Shown here one piece after another: positions 18,265 through 26,335 of a stretch of 40,927 nt of DNA. How positions within the stretch are numbered: position 1 is the stretch's first letter; each line of letters begins with the position of its first letter. The notes beneath the pieces were generated by a model. That model was given only the letters and a program-made list of their open reading frames with translations, had not been told where the DNA came from and searched no databases. Origin of the DNA: Chloroflexota bacterium (GTDB lineage: Bacteria > Chloroflexota > Anaerolineae > J102); contig JAADII010000134.1 in NCBI GenBank assembly GCA_013151415.1, forward strand, positions 1 through 40,927, written 5' to 3'. Position numbers and translations under genes: made by a program.

Positions 18265-19662
18265 TTAGTTCGCAAAAATGGCCGGGGCGGGCGCGGCGGG
18301 CGCGCTCACTGCATGAGAAAGGGGAGCCGGTTCACGCTCGAAGAAGAATTTCTCTTCGCCAAATGCGGGGCGCAACTCATCCAGCCAAATGGCTTTTTCA
18401 TCATACGTTGCGAAAAAGGGGCGCTCCACCCAATCGGGATTTCGACCTTGCAAGAAGCGCAAGACCATGACGCGCTCGCCCTTGATCTCGCTCACTCCGA
18501 CGACTTCGACCTTGCCAGGATGCGCGGACATGCTCGGCCCGCGCACGGTGCGAGCCAGACCGCTCACCTGGTTATATGCATCTCGGAAAATGCGCCAGGC
18601 GCGCACCAGCGGCACGCCAAAATAGTGTTGCGCGCCCGTATCCCGCACAACAAACATGTAATAAGGGATCATGCCCAGATTCACTTGCTCTCGCCACATG
18701 GTCGCCCATACATCGGCGTCGTCGTTGATGTGTTGCAAAAGTGGTGATTGTGTGCGAATCTGAGCGCCGGTTTCCTGGATGCGGCGAATGGCCTGCAACG
18801 CGGCCTCGGTGCGCATCTCGTGCGGGTGGTTGAAGTGCGCCATGATGGAGACATGCAGTCCAGTGGCGCGAATTTCCTCGAACAATCGCAGGATATCATC
18901 GGCGTCGGGATCACTGGTGTAACGGTAGGGCCAGTAGCTGAGCGATTTCGTTCCGAAGCGAATGGTTTTGAGATGAGGGGGCTTGGCTTTGAGCAGCGGC
19001 TCCACGTAGGCGCGCAAAGCATGAGCTTTCATGACCATGGGATCGCCGCCAGTGAATAGGATATCGCTTATTTCGGGGTGTTGGCTCACATATTTCACCA
19101 GCAACTCGGCCTCGCGCATCGCGAAGCGCAGGTCTTTCATGCCTACGAACTGCGCCCAGCGAAAGCAAAAGGTGCAGTAGGCATGACATGTTTGTCCTTG
19201 AGCCGGAAAAAACAATACCGTTTCAGGATACTTGTGCTGCATGCCGTGCAGGCGCTGACCGTCCAATCGGGGCACGTTGTGTTCAATTTGTCCGGCCGGG
19301 TGGGGATTGAGCTGCCAGCGGATACGGTCCGCAGTTGCGCGGATGGCCGCGCGCGAACCGTTGTGCTTGATGACCTGTTCCATCATTTGAAAATGTTCAG
19401 GCCGAAGCATGCCCTTTTGGGGAAAAGTGATGCGAAATATGGGGTCATCGGGAACCCGCTCCCAATCGATCAATTCCTCGATGACATAGTTATTGACCCG
19501 AAATGGCAACACGCGACCGACAATTTCGATAGCGCGTATTTGGTCGTCATCCAAACGACGAATTTGCGGAATCTGCTTGAAGTTCTGCAATGTGTAGACC
19601 TTGTAATCCCGACTTCGAGCAGCCGTTGCAACCGGCGTCGATGCAAGACGTGATGCAAACAT
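18265..19662 (-). CDS. kamA: Lysine-2,3-aminomutase-family radical SAM/PLP enzyme
   Basis: 465 residues. The radical SAM motif is QTCHAYCTFCFRWAQF (CxxxCxxC, about residue 160). It is followed by ILFTGGDPMVMKAHALRAYV, the GGDP motif of the KamA family, and by IRFGTKSLSYWPYRYT. A lysine in MSAHPGKVEVVGV near residue 370 is at the position expected for the PLP Schiff base. The enzyme would interconvert an alpha-amino acid and its beta-isomer by a radical mechanism. The motif CTFCFRW differs from the CRHCTRRR of clostridial lysine 2,3-aminomutase, so the substrate may not be lysine. The tail (APLSHAVSAPAAPAPAIFAN) is low-complexity. AAGGAGG with five-base spacing supports the start at 19662. Confidence 0.8.
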   Translation of the reverse strand: MFASRLASTPVATAARSRDYKVYTLQNFKQIPQIRRLDDDQIRAIEIVGRVLPFRVNNYVIEELIDWERVPDDPIFRITFPQKGMLRPEHFQMMEQVIKHNGSRAAIRATADRIRWQLNPHPAGQIEHNVPRLDGQRLHGMQHKYPETVLFFPAQGQTCHAYCTFCFRWAQFVGMKDLRFAMREAELLVKYVSQHPEISDILFTGGDPMVMKAHALRAYVEPLLKAKPPHLKTIRFGTKSLSYWPYRYTSDPDADDILRLFEEIRATGLHVSIMAHFNHPHEMRTEAALQAIRRIQETGAQIRTQSPLLQHINDDADVWATMWREQVNLGMIPYYMFVVRDTGAQHYFGVPLVRAWRIFRDAYNQVSGLARTVRGPSMSAHPGKVEVVGVSEIKGERVMVLRFLQGRNPDWVERPFFATYDEKAIWLDELRPAFGEEKFFFEREPAPLSHAVSAPAAPAPAIFAN

Positions 19663-20311
19663 GATGCCCTCCTTGAGAAAAAGGTGCCGCGAACTTCAGA
19701 TCCCTTTACTTCCCCAATGGAAAGTCGTGGGGCGTCCCACTTGGATTTCTGCTTTACGGCTATGGACAATAGGCGCCTCCTTTCGCGTGACTCCTTGCCA
19801 ATAGTCGAAACCTGGTGGGTTCCAAATGTAGCAGAGACCCGTCAAGACAGCGACAACCGAAAGAGAAGCGCCCGATCGTTCGTTCTGCTTATCAGGAATT
19901 CACCAGGTTTGGAGACGATTTTGATCAATTCTGGCTGATTTTAACATGGTGGCGCAGTGCATGACAAGAAACGATGTAAAGGACAGACAGCCCGCCAAAA
20001 AGATATTGTTTTCCCTACAGACCCGGCTCATTTTCTTCGTCAGACTCACATTCCATCCATCTACAAACCCGAATTCGTCCTGGCCGCGGGAATCGCCTCA
20101 TCGGTCTTGTTTTGGACGACCAGGCCAAAGTGCAAAGCCGCGCGCTCCAGGCCTTCCCCAGGCCCAGCGGCTATGGTTGGACCTGGGTGGGTTTCTATCC
20201 TCTGTTGGAGATTTGGGAGGGGAATTGACGGGATGACTCACGTTTGTATCCTCATTCGGGGATCGATTATAGTATCGTATGACAACCTTTATTCGATAGG
20301 GATATTGCGCC
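19663..20311. other. Intergenic region of about 650 bp with no supported gene; possible gene remnant
   Basis: Divergent gap between kamA (-) and the AbrB-like gene (+). On the plus strand, 20108-20225 reads protein-like (GLVLDDQAKVQSRALQAFPR ... GWTWVGFYPLLEIWEG) and ends in a stop. Its upstream continuation (KPEFVLAAGIAS) is in another frame, which could mean a decayed or frameshifted small gene. I do not recognise it. TTGACG at 20225-20230 with TATCCT 16 bases later is a possible promoter for the antitoxin gene. Confidence 0.3.
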
Positions 20312-20515
20312 ATGGACACCGTCACCGTTTCATCCAAATACCAAATCGTGATTCCCGAAAAAGTGCGCGAAGCTTTGAACATCAAGCCGGGCCAGAAAGT
20401 GCGCGTTTTGCTGCACCCAAACCGTATCGAGTTGATTCCGGTGGTTCCTATCCGCCAAACTCGGGGGTTCTTGAAAGGCATTGACACAACCGTGGCGCGG
20501 GAGTCGGATAAATAA
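20312..20515 (+). CDS. AbrB/MazE/SpoVT-fold DNA-binding protein, orphan VapB-like antitoxin
   Basis: 67 residues. MDTVTVSSKYQIVIPEKVRE and ALNIKPGQKVRVLLHPNRIE are the swapped-hairpin AbrB fold seen in VapB and MazE antitoxins. The C-terminal tail (TRGFLKGIDTTVARESDK) is the toxin-neutralising type usually found in front of a PIN-domain VapC. Here no toxin follows: glnA begins its terminator within a few bases on the opposite strand. It could be a residual antitoxin, an anti-addiction module acting in trans, or a stand-alone regulator. Confidence 0.8.
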   Translation: MDTVTVSSKYQIVIPEKVREALNIKPGQKVRVLLHPNRIELIPVVPIRQTRGFLKGIDTTVARESDK

Positions 20516-20546
20516 AAACAACCCGCAAGTAGTGCTTGCGGGTTGT
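20510..20546 (-). terminator. Intrinsic terminator of glnA
   Basis: A perfect 12-bp stem (20518-20529 with 20535-20546, ACAACCCGCAAG / CTTGCGGGTTGT) and a 5-base loop are followed on the minus strand by TTTTTATTT. It lies 32 bases beyond the glnA stop and partly overlaps the end of the antitoxin gene. The plus strand has no T-run, so it works for glnA only. Confidence 0.9.
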
Positions 20547-20577
20547 CATGCCAGAACTAACCGGAGAGGCCGAACGA

Positions 20578-21981
20578 TTACTCGTTGTAATACAGCAAGA
20601 ACTCGTAGGGGTGGGGGCGCAGGCTGACCGGGCCGACCTCGTTCTCGAACTTGTAAGATACGAACGCGTCCAGCACGTCTTCGGTGAATACCCCGCCCTC
20701 CAAGAGGAAATCCTTATCGGCCATGAGCGCGTCCAGGGCCTCGTTCAGCTTGGCCACGGTCATCTCCACCGTGCCCATATGTTCTTCTTCATATAGGTCG
20801 AGTTCCGCGGGGTCGCCCGGATCGATCTGATTCTTGATGCCGTCCAACCCGGCCATGAGCATGGCCGCGAACGCGAGATAGGGATTGGCCGTGGGGTCGG
20901 GGCAGCGGAATTCGATGCGTTTGGCTTTGGGCGAGCCCGAATACATGGGAATGCGGCATGCAGCCGAGCGATTGCGCGCCGAGTAGGCGATGACCACGGG
21001 CGCTTCGTAGCCGGGGACCAGACGACGATACGAGTTCGTGGTGGGCGCGACTAACGCAAGCAGGGCGTTGATGTGCTTGAGAATGCCGCCGATATACCAC
21101 AGCGCCATCTGGCTCAGACCCGCGTAGCCATCCCCTGCGAAAAGCGGCTCGCCATCTTTCCATAGGCTTTGATGCGTGTGCATGCCCGAACCATTGTCTG
21201 CATAAATGGGCTTGGGCATGAAAGTGACGGTTTTACCGTGCTTCTTGGCCACGTTCTTAACAATGTATTTGTACATTTGCACCTGATCGGCCATCTTCAC
21301 CAGCTCGGCGAAGCGCATATCGATCTCACATTGTCCGGCCGTGCCCACTTCGTGGTGATGGACTTCCACCTCGATGCCAGCATCGATCATGGTGCGCACA
21401 AATTCGGAGCGCAGGTCTTGCAGCGTATCAAGGGGCGGGACGGGGAAATAGCCGCGTTTGTGGGGAACCGAGTGGCCAAAGCCGAAGATGCCGTTGTTCC
21501 AAGGCCCTTCGATGCTATCCACCTGGTAGGCCGAGGAGTATTCGCCGGCCGAATACATCACCTGGTCGAAAACGAAGAACTCGGGTTCGGGGCCGAAATA
21601 GGCCGTGTCTGCAATGCCGGTGGATTTAAGATATTCGACGGCCTTTTGCGCAACATAGCGGGGATCGCGAGAATAGGGTTCGCGAGTGACCGGGTCGAAA
21701 ACATTGCACACCAGGCTGAGAGTGGGGATTTCGCAAATGGGATCCACCACCGCGGAGTCGGGATCGGCCAATAGGATCATGTCGCTGGCTTCGATGCTCT
21801 GAAACCCGCGAATGGAGGAGCCGTCGAAGCCCATGCCCTCTTCGAACGCATCTTCAGGATCGAACGCCTCCACAGGCATGGAGAAGTGTTGCCACTGACC
21901 AAACAGATCGGTGAATTTGACATCCACGATTTTGAGATCGTGTTCCGCGATGAGTTTCATGACATCATTTGGTGTGGCCAT
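20578..21981 (-). CDS. glnA: Glutamine synthetase type I
   Basis: 467 residues, the normal length for GSI. The start is the ATG at 21981, with AAGGAG upstream ([20 protein letters not shown]); the open frame beyond it is not supported. Diagnostic segments are [32 protein letters not shown], the metal-site [49 protein letters not shown] and [20 protein letters not shown]. It makes glutamine from glutamate, ammonia and ATP in the cytoplasm. The region of the adenylylated Tyr reads [13 protein letters not shown], so control by adenylylation is possible but the motif is not the standard NLYDLPPEE. Confidence 0.96.
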   Translation of the reverse strand: MATPNDVMKLIAEHDLKIVDVKFTDLFGQWQHFSMPVEAFDPEDAFEEGMGFDGSSIRGFQSIEASDMILLADPDSAVVDPICEIPTLSLVCNVFDPVTREPYSRDPRYVAQKAVEYLKSTGIADTAYFGPEPEFFVFDQVMYSAGEYSSAYQVDSIEGPWNNGIFGFGHSVPHKRGYFPVPPLDTLQDLRSEFVRTMIDAGIEVEVHHHEVGTAGQCEIDMRFAELVKMADQVQMYKYIVKNVAKKHGKTVTFMPKPIYADNGSGMHTHQSLWKDGEPLFAGDGYAGLSQMALWYIGGILKHINALLALVAPTTNSYRRLVPGYEAPVVIAYSARNRSAACRIPMYSGSPKAKRIEFRCPDPTANPYLAFAAMLMAGLDGIKNQIDPGDPAELDLYEEEHMGTVEMTVAKLNEALDALMADKDFLLEGGVFTEDVLDAFVSYKFENEVGPVSLRPHPYEFLLYYNE

Positions 21982-22137
21982 TGGGTTGCTGTCTCCTTCA
22001 GTGATATGGATAGTTGGGTGAAGCCAGAGAATGCGGCCTGAATAACGCGGCCGCGCTGACATTTCCCAGTATAGCTCCCCTTGCATCCCAATTCTAGTAC
22101 CCAAATGGATCATATTTTGGTGTCGAGCTCTGGCTTC

Positions 22138-22929
22138 TTACGCCGTTTGTTCGGCCAGCCATGCCAAAATACGGTCGGCCACTGCGCGCCATCCCGGCTC
22201 CAACATCATGTCGTGAGCCATATTGGGGAATATCTCGGCATGCGCGCCATAAGCTCGCGCGGTGGCTTGCACCTCCTTCACCGCAATGGCTCGATCCTCG
22301 GCCGCTCCTAAAACAAGCATCGGCGCACTCAGCCTTCCGGATGGCGAATGCGGAAAGAGCATTTCGAGATAGGCCCGATAAGATTCGTCTTGCATTTGTT
22401 CATAGTAATGCATCAGCCGTTCTTTATCCAGCGCTTCGGAAAACAACAGCTCGCGACATCTTTCTGGCGAGCCAATGATGGGGTAAAGGCTGAGCGTGAG
22501 ATTCGCTTTCAAAAAGATGAGAGGATGCCGTTTGGCGACGCGCAACGTGGCCGGGATTAGCCCGCCGACCGGAACCGGGGCCAATAAAATCACCGCTGGC
22601 GCAGAACGTTTTTTGAGATAAGCTTGCAGAATTCGGCCGCCCATAGAATGACCGATCAGAACCGGCGGGGTCTCCATGTTATCGACTACAGAGGCGACAT
22701 CGGCTACGTAATCAGCCAGCGACGCCCACCGCAGCCGCTTTCGCCCCTTGCTGGCGCCATGGCCGCGCAAGCTGAGCGCATACGAAACGTAGCCATGTTT
22801 GGCAAAGTAGGGCAGAAAGTGCTCTTGCCAGCACCACGCGGCATGCCACATGCCATGAATGAATAGCAATGAGCGTTGCTTTGCACCCGATTTTGGTGTT
22901 TCGACAAGTAATTCCAGCTCATGTTTCAT
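22138..22929 (-). CDS. Alpha/beta-hydrolase (lysophospholipase/esterase-like)
   Basis: 263 residues from the ATG at 22929 (MKHELELLVETPKSG). A run of G follows the ribosome-binding-site position, and codons further upstream look non-coding. LLFIHGMWHAAWCWQEHFLP holds the oxyanion-hole HG. VLIGHSMGGRILQAYL holds the nucleophile Ser in GHSMG. The acid is probably the Asp in GAAEDRAIAV and the base is the His in FPNMAHDMML. The substrate is unknown; the closest general similarity is to monoacylglycerol-lipase/lysophospholipase-type hydrolases. Separated by 77 bp from the glycosyltransferase gene upstream, it may share its transcript. Confidence 0.82.
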   Translation of the reverse strand: MKHELELLVETPKSGAKQRSLLFIHGMWHAAWCWQEHFLPYFAKHGYVSYALSLRGHGASKGRKRLRWASLADYVADVASVVDNMETPPVLIGHSMGGRILQAYLKKRSAPAVILLAPVPVGGLIPATLRVAKRHPLIFLKANLTLSLYPIIGSPERCRELLFSEALDKERLMHYYEQMQDESYRAYLEMLFPHSPSGRLSAPMLVLGAAEDRAIAVKEVQATARAYGAHAEIFPNMAHDMMLEPGWRAVADRILAWLAEQTA

Positions 22930-23006
22930 GCTGTAAACGCATCCCCCTGCCAGAATTCGATTACAATTCCGGCGCGTTTGCTTGTGTTTTCTAAAAAACC
23001 GTTTAG

Positions 23007-24131
23007 TCAATTATACAGCGCCTTGGCGATATGCTCCAATTTATGCAAGGTTGATGTTAAAGCATACTCGCGGCGCACGCGTTGGCTGAGCTTCGCTGCC
23101 AGCGCGGCACGGCCGGGTTCATCCGCCAAGAGCGACGCGGCCGCATCCGCCAGGGCTGCTGCATCGCCGGGCGGGGCCAGGCAGTTGGCGGGCAACAGCT
23201 CGGGAAGAACGCCCACGCGCGTCCCCGCGACCGGGCATCCACAGGCCAACGCCTCCAATACGGCCAGGTTCTGGCTTTCGAAGCGGGAGGAGAGGAGAAA
23301 GAGGTCGGCCCCGCGATAAAAAGGCGGAAGCCGGGGGTGGAGAACCGGGCCGTGAAAGGTGATATGCTCGAACGCTCCCAATGTACGGGCCAGATCGGTC
23401 AGCTTCTCGCGTAAAGGCCCGCCGCCAATCATGTGTAAATGCGCGTCCGGGAAATTCGCGCGCAGCCGCGCGAACGCGGCCAACAACGTGGCCTGGTCTT
23501 TGATGGGAACCAATGAGGCCGCGTGCAGCAGCGCGGGCGATCCGACCAGCTTCTCGACCCGACCATCCGGCCTAAACCGGGCCGCATCCACGCCCAAAGG
23601 AGCTACGCTCAACCGCTCTTCTCGCGTCCATCTTCTCGCCCGCTCGGCCAGCCAACCGGACCCCACCGTGACGCGGTCGGCTCGCGCTAAAGAGAAACGG
23701 ATCAAACCGCGACCAATGCGGCTCAGTTGGCCGCCGTAGCCGATGTCCGCAAAACCCACCAACTCACCGCCCATCACCGAAACTATGGCGGGAATGCGCC
23801 ACCAACGGGCGGCCAAAACGGCCAGAAAGCCCGGCTCATCGGCCCAAAACCCGTGCAGCGCATCGAATGGTCGCTCTTCATGACTGCGGCGCAAAGCCAT
23901 CAGCGCCCGCGTTAACAGAGCCCCTCGCGCCGGCCCTCGCGTCTCGGCCCCGCCCAATGCCTGCACCTCCACCCCAAACACCTCATACCATCCCCGTCGA
24001 TGCGGATAGCGCAATGCAAACACCCGCACATCATGCCGCCGCCCCAACTCACGCACCAGATTCGAGAGCGCAGGAATGGCCCAATCTCCCTCATGGGCGT
24101 CGAATCCCGGCGTGATCAAGCCAATGCGCAT
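23007..24131 (-). CDS. Family 4 glycosyltransferase (GT-B fold)
   Basis: 374 residues. MRIGLITPGFDAHEGDWAIP is the usual N-terminal GT4 opening with a glycine-rich loop. ADRVTVGSGWLAERA and VAPLGVDAARFRPDG mark the inter-domain linker. LLHAASLVPIKDQATLLAAF starts the nucleotide-sugar domain. The E-x7-E donor-binding motif is ESQNLAVLE in SRFESQNLAVLEALACGCPV. It transfers a sugar from an NDP- or GDP-sugar, probably to an envelope or exopolysaccharide acceptor. The word repeat at 24132 abuts the start codon and no ribosome-binding site is visible. Confidence 0.9.
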   Translation of the reverse strand: MRIGLITPGFDAHEGDWAIPALSNLVRELGRRHDVRVFALRYPHRRGWYEVFGVEVQALGGAETRGPARGALLTRALMALRRSHEERPFDALHGFWADEPGFLAVLAARWWRIPAIVSVMGGELVGFADIGYGGQLSRIGRGLIRFSLARADRVTVGSGWLAERARRWTREERLSVAPLGVDAARFRPDGRVEKLVGSPALLHAASLVPIKDQATLLAAFARLRANFPDAHLHMIGGGPLREKLTDLARTLGAFEHITFHGPVLHPRLPPFYRGADLFLLSSRFESQNLAVLEALACGCPVAGTRVGVLPELLPANCLAPPGDAAALADAAASLLADEPGRAALAAKLSQRVRREYALTSTLHKLEHIAKALYN

Positions 24132-24196
24132 GTTGGTCGGGTGGTCTGTTCGTCGCTTGGTCGTTTGGTCGGGTGGTCGGGTGGTCGGGTGGGTTG
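24132..24196. repeat. Word repeat family E (GGTCGGGT tandem)
   Basis: A tandem array of TGGTCGGG/TGGTCGTT words, with GGTCGGGTGGTCGGGTGG repeated at the right end. It exactly fills the gap between the glycosyltransferase start codon and the small membrane protein gene. Unlike families A-C it has no complementary second arm. Confidence 0.7.
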
Positions 24197-24198
24197 AT

Positions 24199-24513
24199 TT
24201 ATGTTTGTGCGTTTTGGGTTGCGTCCCACGTTCGAGGCGCGCCGCTTTTCGCCTCCGGCTCGGCTTGGGGCGTGGGCGTGCCCAAGATTTGCTCGACGGG
24301 GATGGGCGTGACCTCAGGCTCGCCCAACCATTCTTCCAGGCGCAGCACCTCCAGCCAATCGTCCAGCGTGTATTGGGCCAGCTCGTTCACCCGGGCCTGA
24401 TAGCGCCCCTCGACGCGCGCGTACGACCATCGTATGGCCAGGATGGAAACGATGATGATGAGCAAGAAGCCGAGGGCGTAGCCGCGATTGAAGCGTCTCA
24501 TTCTGGGTGTCAT
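24199..24513 (-). CDS. Small single-pass membrane protein
   Basis: 104 residues with one strong transmembrane segment near the N-terminus (GYALGFLLIIIVSILAIRW) after a short basic stretch (MTPRMRRFNR), so it is probably N-in. A helical acidic part (RVNELAQYTLDDWLEVLRLE) and a Pro/Thr/Ala-rich tail (TPIPVEQILGTPTPQAEPEA) follow. I do not recognise the family. An alternative start is the ATG four codons in (24501). It is encoded just upstream of, and on the same strand as, the glycosyltransferase gene, separated by the GGTCGGGT repeat. Confidence 0.6.
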   Translation of the reverse strand: MTPRMRRFNRGYALGFLLIIIVSILAIRWSYARVEGRYQARVNELAQYTLDDWLEVLRLEEWLGEPEVTPIPVEQILGTPTPQAEPEAKSGAPRTWDATQNAQT

Positions 24514-24557
24514 TTTTTGCCAATCGACCGGGCCTGTGGCATAATAGCGAGTGCTTC

Positions 24558-24631
24558 GGGCGAGTAGCTCAGTTGGTTAGAGCGCGCGGTTCACATCCGC
24601 GAGGTCAGGGGTTCGAGTCCCTTCTCGCCCA
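24558..24631 (+). tRNA. tRNA-Val (anticodon CAC)
   Basis: 74 bases that fold as a full cloverleaf. The acceptor GGGCGAG pairs with CTCGCCC, with A as discriminator. The D arm is GCTC/GAGC. The anticodon stem CGCGG/CCGCG carries a 7-base loop TTCACAT, giving anticodon CAC. The T arm has TTCGAGT. The terminal CCA is not encoded. A T-rich stretch follows directly (CTTTTTTCTTTATT) and may terminate the transcript. Confidence 0.95.
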
Positions 24632-24703
24632 CTTTTTTCTTTATTGGCGCTGGGGCGCTGGGGAGAGAGTAGGTTTTTTCATGCACGCTTTCCCGACGCA
24701 TCA

Positions 24704-24768
24704 AAAAACCGATAGGACGACGGAACGACAACACTATCGTCTTATCGTCCATCGTCCTATCGTCTTCC
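24704..24768. repeat. Word repeat family B, copy 2
   Basis: ATAGGACGACGGAACGACAA is the left arm and the middle of the element. The right arm is a series of CTATCGTCTTATCGTCCATCG and CGTCCTATCGTCTTCC words. It is less symmetric than the other copies. It lies between tRNA-Val and the small basic membrane protein gene. Confidence 0.7.
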
Positions 24769-24803
24769 CACGGCGGACACGGCGAGTCGTTATCGCCGTC
24801 GGG

Positions 24804-25082
24804 TTAGTAGTTGATGACAAAATTGAGCGTCAACAGCAACACCACCATCGCGCCGGTTACGATCATCATGTTGCGCAGGTCACCGACCACGTAACGATAC
24901 TCTTCCGCAAAATCCGCGGTCGTCGTTGGTTGTTTGGCCGCGGCCGTCTTGACAACCTTTGGTTGATTCGAAGAAGTGGGGGCCGAGGTCTCGGCTGTGG
25001 GCGTCGGCTCGATTGGGCCGGTGTACCGCGGCACATTGGGTTTGCGTTGACGTCGTTTTCTACGAGAACTTCGTTTGGCCAT
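24804..25082 (-). CDS. Small C-terminal tail-anchored membrane protein
   Basis: 92 residues. The N-terminus is highly basic (MAKRSSRRKRRQRKPNVPR), the middle is a Thr/Pro/Ala-rich linker, and one hydrophobic segment near the end (MMIVTGAMVVLLLTLNFVIN) is preceded by FAEEYRYVVGDLRN. The layout suggests a cytoplasmic, nucleic-acid- or ribosome-binding head tethered to the membrane by its C-terminus. I do not recognise a named family. It stands alone between the B-family repeat and the divergent cspA leader. Confidence 0.65.
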   Translation of the reverse strand: MAKRSSRRKRRQRKPNVPRYTGPIEPTPTAETSAPTSSNQPKVVKTAAAKQPTTTADFAEEYRYVVGDLRNMMIVTGAMVVLLLTLNFVINY

Positions 25083-25231
25083 GAGTCAGGATGTGAAAAG
25101 AGCAGTGTAAGATTTGAATGCTATTTTGGGTTGTGATCGTGAGCAAAGAAGTGTGGTCATGAAAATGAACCACGCTTTATCGGGCAATCATAGCACAGAG
25201 TCCGCGCAGACTGCAACCATTAAAATGGGAT

Positions 25232-25262
25232 TTGCACTTTCCGCGGACTTCTGTCATACTAT
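25232..25262 (+). promoter_or_regulatory. Candidate promoter for the cspA leader / small RNA
   Basis: TTGCAC at 25232-25237 is followed by CATACT at 25255-25260 (17-base spacing); an alternative -10 is TACTAT at 25257-25262. Transcription would start near 25268, just upstream of the attenuator-like structure. Confidence 0.45.
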
Positions 25263-25267
25263 GAGAT

Positions 25268-25346
25268 GTAGGACGCTGTAAGTGCTGCTTCGGAACACGC
25301 TCTTGGACGCCGCCAGAACTTACGAAGGTCTGGCGGCGTTTTTTCT
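25268..25346 (+). ncRNA. Leader RNA / attenuator or small RNA upstream of cspA, ending in an intrinsic terminator
   Basis: About 78 bases that end in a perfect 11-bp terminator stem (ACGCCGCCAGA at 25307-25317 with TCTGGCGGCGT at 25329-25339) and TTTTTT. No gene precedes it on this strand, so the terminator must act on RNA started just upstream. GTAAGT at 25278-25283 is exactly complementary to ACTTAC (25318-25323) in the terminator loop, and GGACGC at 25271 can pair with the 3' side of the stem. This suggests an alternative or pseudoknotted fold. The cspA ATG lies 70 bases beyond. It could be a conditional attenuator of cspA-slyD or an independent sRNA. Confidence 0.6.
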
Positions 25347-25415
25347 GTGTGAAGAACGGGCCGGCGTTTCTCAAAAACTCATTTTTACCCTCTGTACCGA
25401 AGGAGAATCTTCAAC

Positions 25416-25628
25416 ATGACTACACGAGAAACTGGCACCGTGAAATGGTTCAACGATGCTAAGGGATACGGCTTTATCGAGCGCGATAATGGCGCAGAAG
25501 ACGTATTCGTCCACTACTCGGCCATCGAAGGCCACGGCTATCGCAGCCTGAAAGAGGGCCAACGCGTCGAGTTCACCATCGAGCAAGGCCAGAAGGGCCT
25601 CTCGGCCGCGGACGTTCGCAAGGTGTAA
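25416..25628 (+). CDS. cspA: Cold-shock protein (CspA family)
   Basis: 70 residues. The RNP1 motif GYGFIER and RNP2-like VFVHYSAIE are present in [20 protein letters not shown] and [18 protein letters not shown]. It binds single-stranded RNA/DNA and acts as an RNA chaperone in the cytoplasm. AAGGAG lies about ten bases before the ATG. It is followed three bases after its stop by the SlyD-like gene, so the two form an operon, with the attenuator-like leader in front. Confidence 0.95.
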   Translation: MTTRETGTVKWFNDAKGYGFIERDNGAEDVFVHYSAIEGHGYRSLKEGQRVEFTIEQGQKGLSAADVRKV

Positions 25629-25631
25629 CCT

Positions 25632-26111
25632 ATGACCACCCCACAGAAAGTCGCCGACGACGTTGTCGTCACCCTGGATTATGAGCTTCGCCTGGACAGC
25701 GGCGAGATCATCGACTCGTCTGTTGATGTCGAAGGGCTGAGCTACCTGCACGGTCACGGCGAAATCCTGCCTGCGCTGGAAGAGGCGCTTACGGGTATGG
25801 AAGTCGGCGAAGAAAAGGGCGTGACTTTGACGCCTGAGCAGGGATATGGCCAGCCCGATCCCGAAGCCCGGGTTGTCATCCCCGCGGCCTCTTTTCCTCC
25901 CGACATGCCTTTGGATCTCGGCATGGAGCTGACGCTGGAAGACCAAATGACCGGCCAGCTTGTTCAAGCTTATGTCACCGAGATTCGCGCGGATGGCGTT
26001 GTGCTGGATCTCAACCATCCGTTGGCGGGCGAGAACTTGCACTTCTATGTCAAGATTCTTGGCCTGCGCGAGGCGACCGCCGAGGAGTTGGCCCACGGCC
26101 ACGCTCACTAA
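25632..26111 (+). CDS. slyD: FKBP-type peptidyl-prolyl cis-trans isomerase (SlyD-like)
   Basis: 159 residues. VTLDYELRLDSGEIIDSS begins the FKBP fold. YLHGHGEILPALEEALTGME is the signature loop shared by SlyD proteins. The insert-in-flap chaperone domain follows (VTLTPEQGYGQPDPEARVVI to MTGQLVQAYVTEIRADGVVL), then the FKBP domain closes with DLNHPLAGENLHFYVKIL. The C-terminal GHAH is a short remnant of the His-rich metal-binding tail of enterobacterial SlyD. It catalyses prolyl isomerisation and acts as a chaperone in the cytoplasm. Its ribosome-binding site lies in the last codons of cspA. Confidence 0.92.
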   Translation: MTTPQKVADDVVVTLDYELRLDSGEIIDSSVDVEGLSYLHGHGEILPALEEALTGMEVGEEKGVTLTPEQGYGQPDPEARVVIPAASFPPDMPLDLGMELTLEDQMTGQLVQAYVTEIRADGVVLDLNHPLAGENLHFYVKILGLREATAEELAHGHAH

Positions 26112-26152
26112 TCCAACTCAATTGCTTACAATTATATAGGACAATGATATAG

Positions 26153-26183
26153 AAAGCGCCCGGAGATTACCCGGGCGCTTTTT
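26153..26183 (+). terminator. Intrinsic terminator of the cspA-slyD operon
   Basis: A perfect 11-bp stem (AAAGCGCCCGG at 26153-26163 with CCGGGCGCTTT at 26171-26181), a 7-base loop and a T-run lie 41 bases after the slyD stop. Confidence 0.92.
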
Positions 26184-26335
26184 GCTCGGCCGTTGTTCCT
26201 GACAATTTTGCAATCCGATTGCGAATTTGTCACGTTCATGCTTCGTGGTCTATGGCGGCGATCTCACCTTGCGAACTGCTGAAGGATGGTTTGTTGGTTG
26301 GAAAGATTTGCAGCGCGTCTATCAACGTCTGTAGG

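Noticed and set aside
20108-20225. A real small gene reading GLVLDDQAKVQ to LEIWEG
   Set aside because: No start codon with a ribosome-binding site, the upstream part is in another frame and I recognise no family; at most a remnant.
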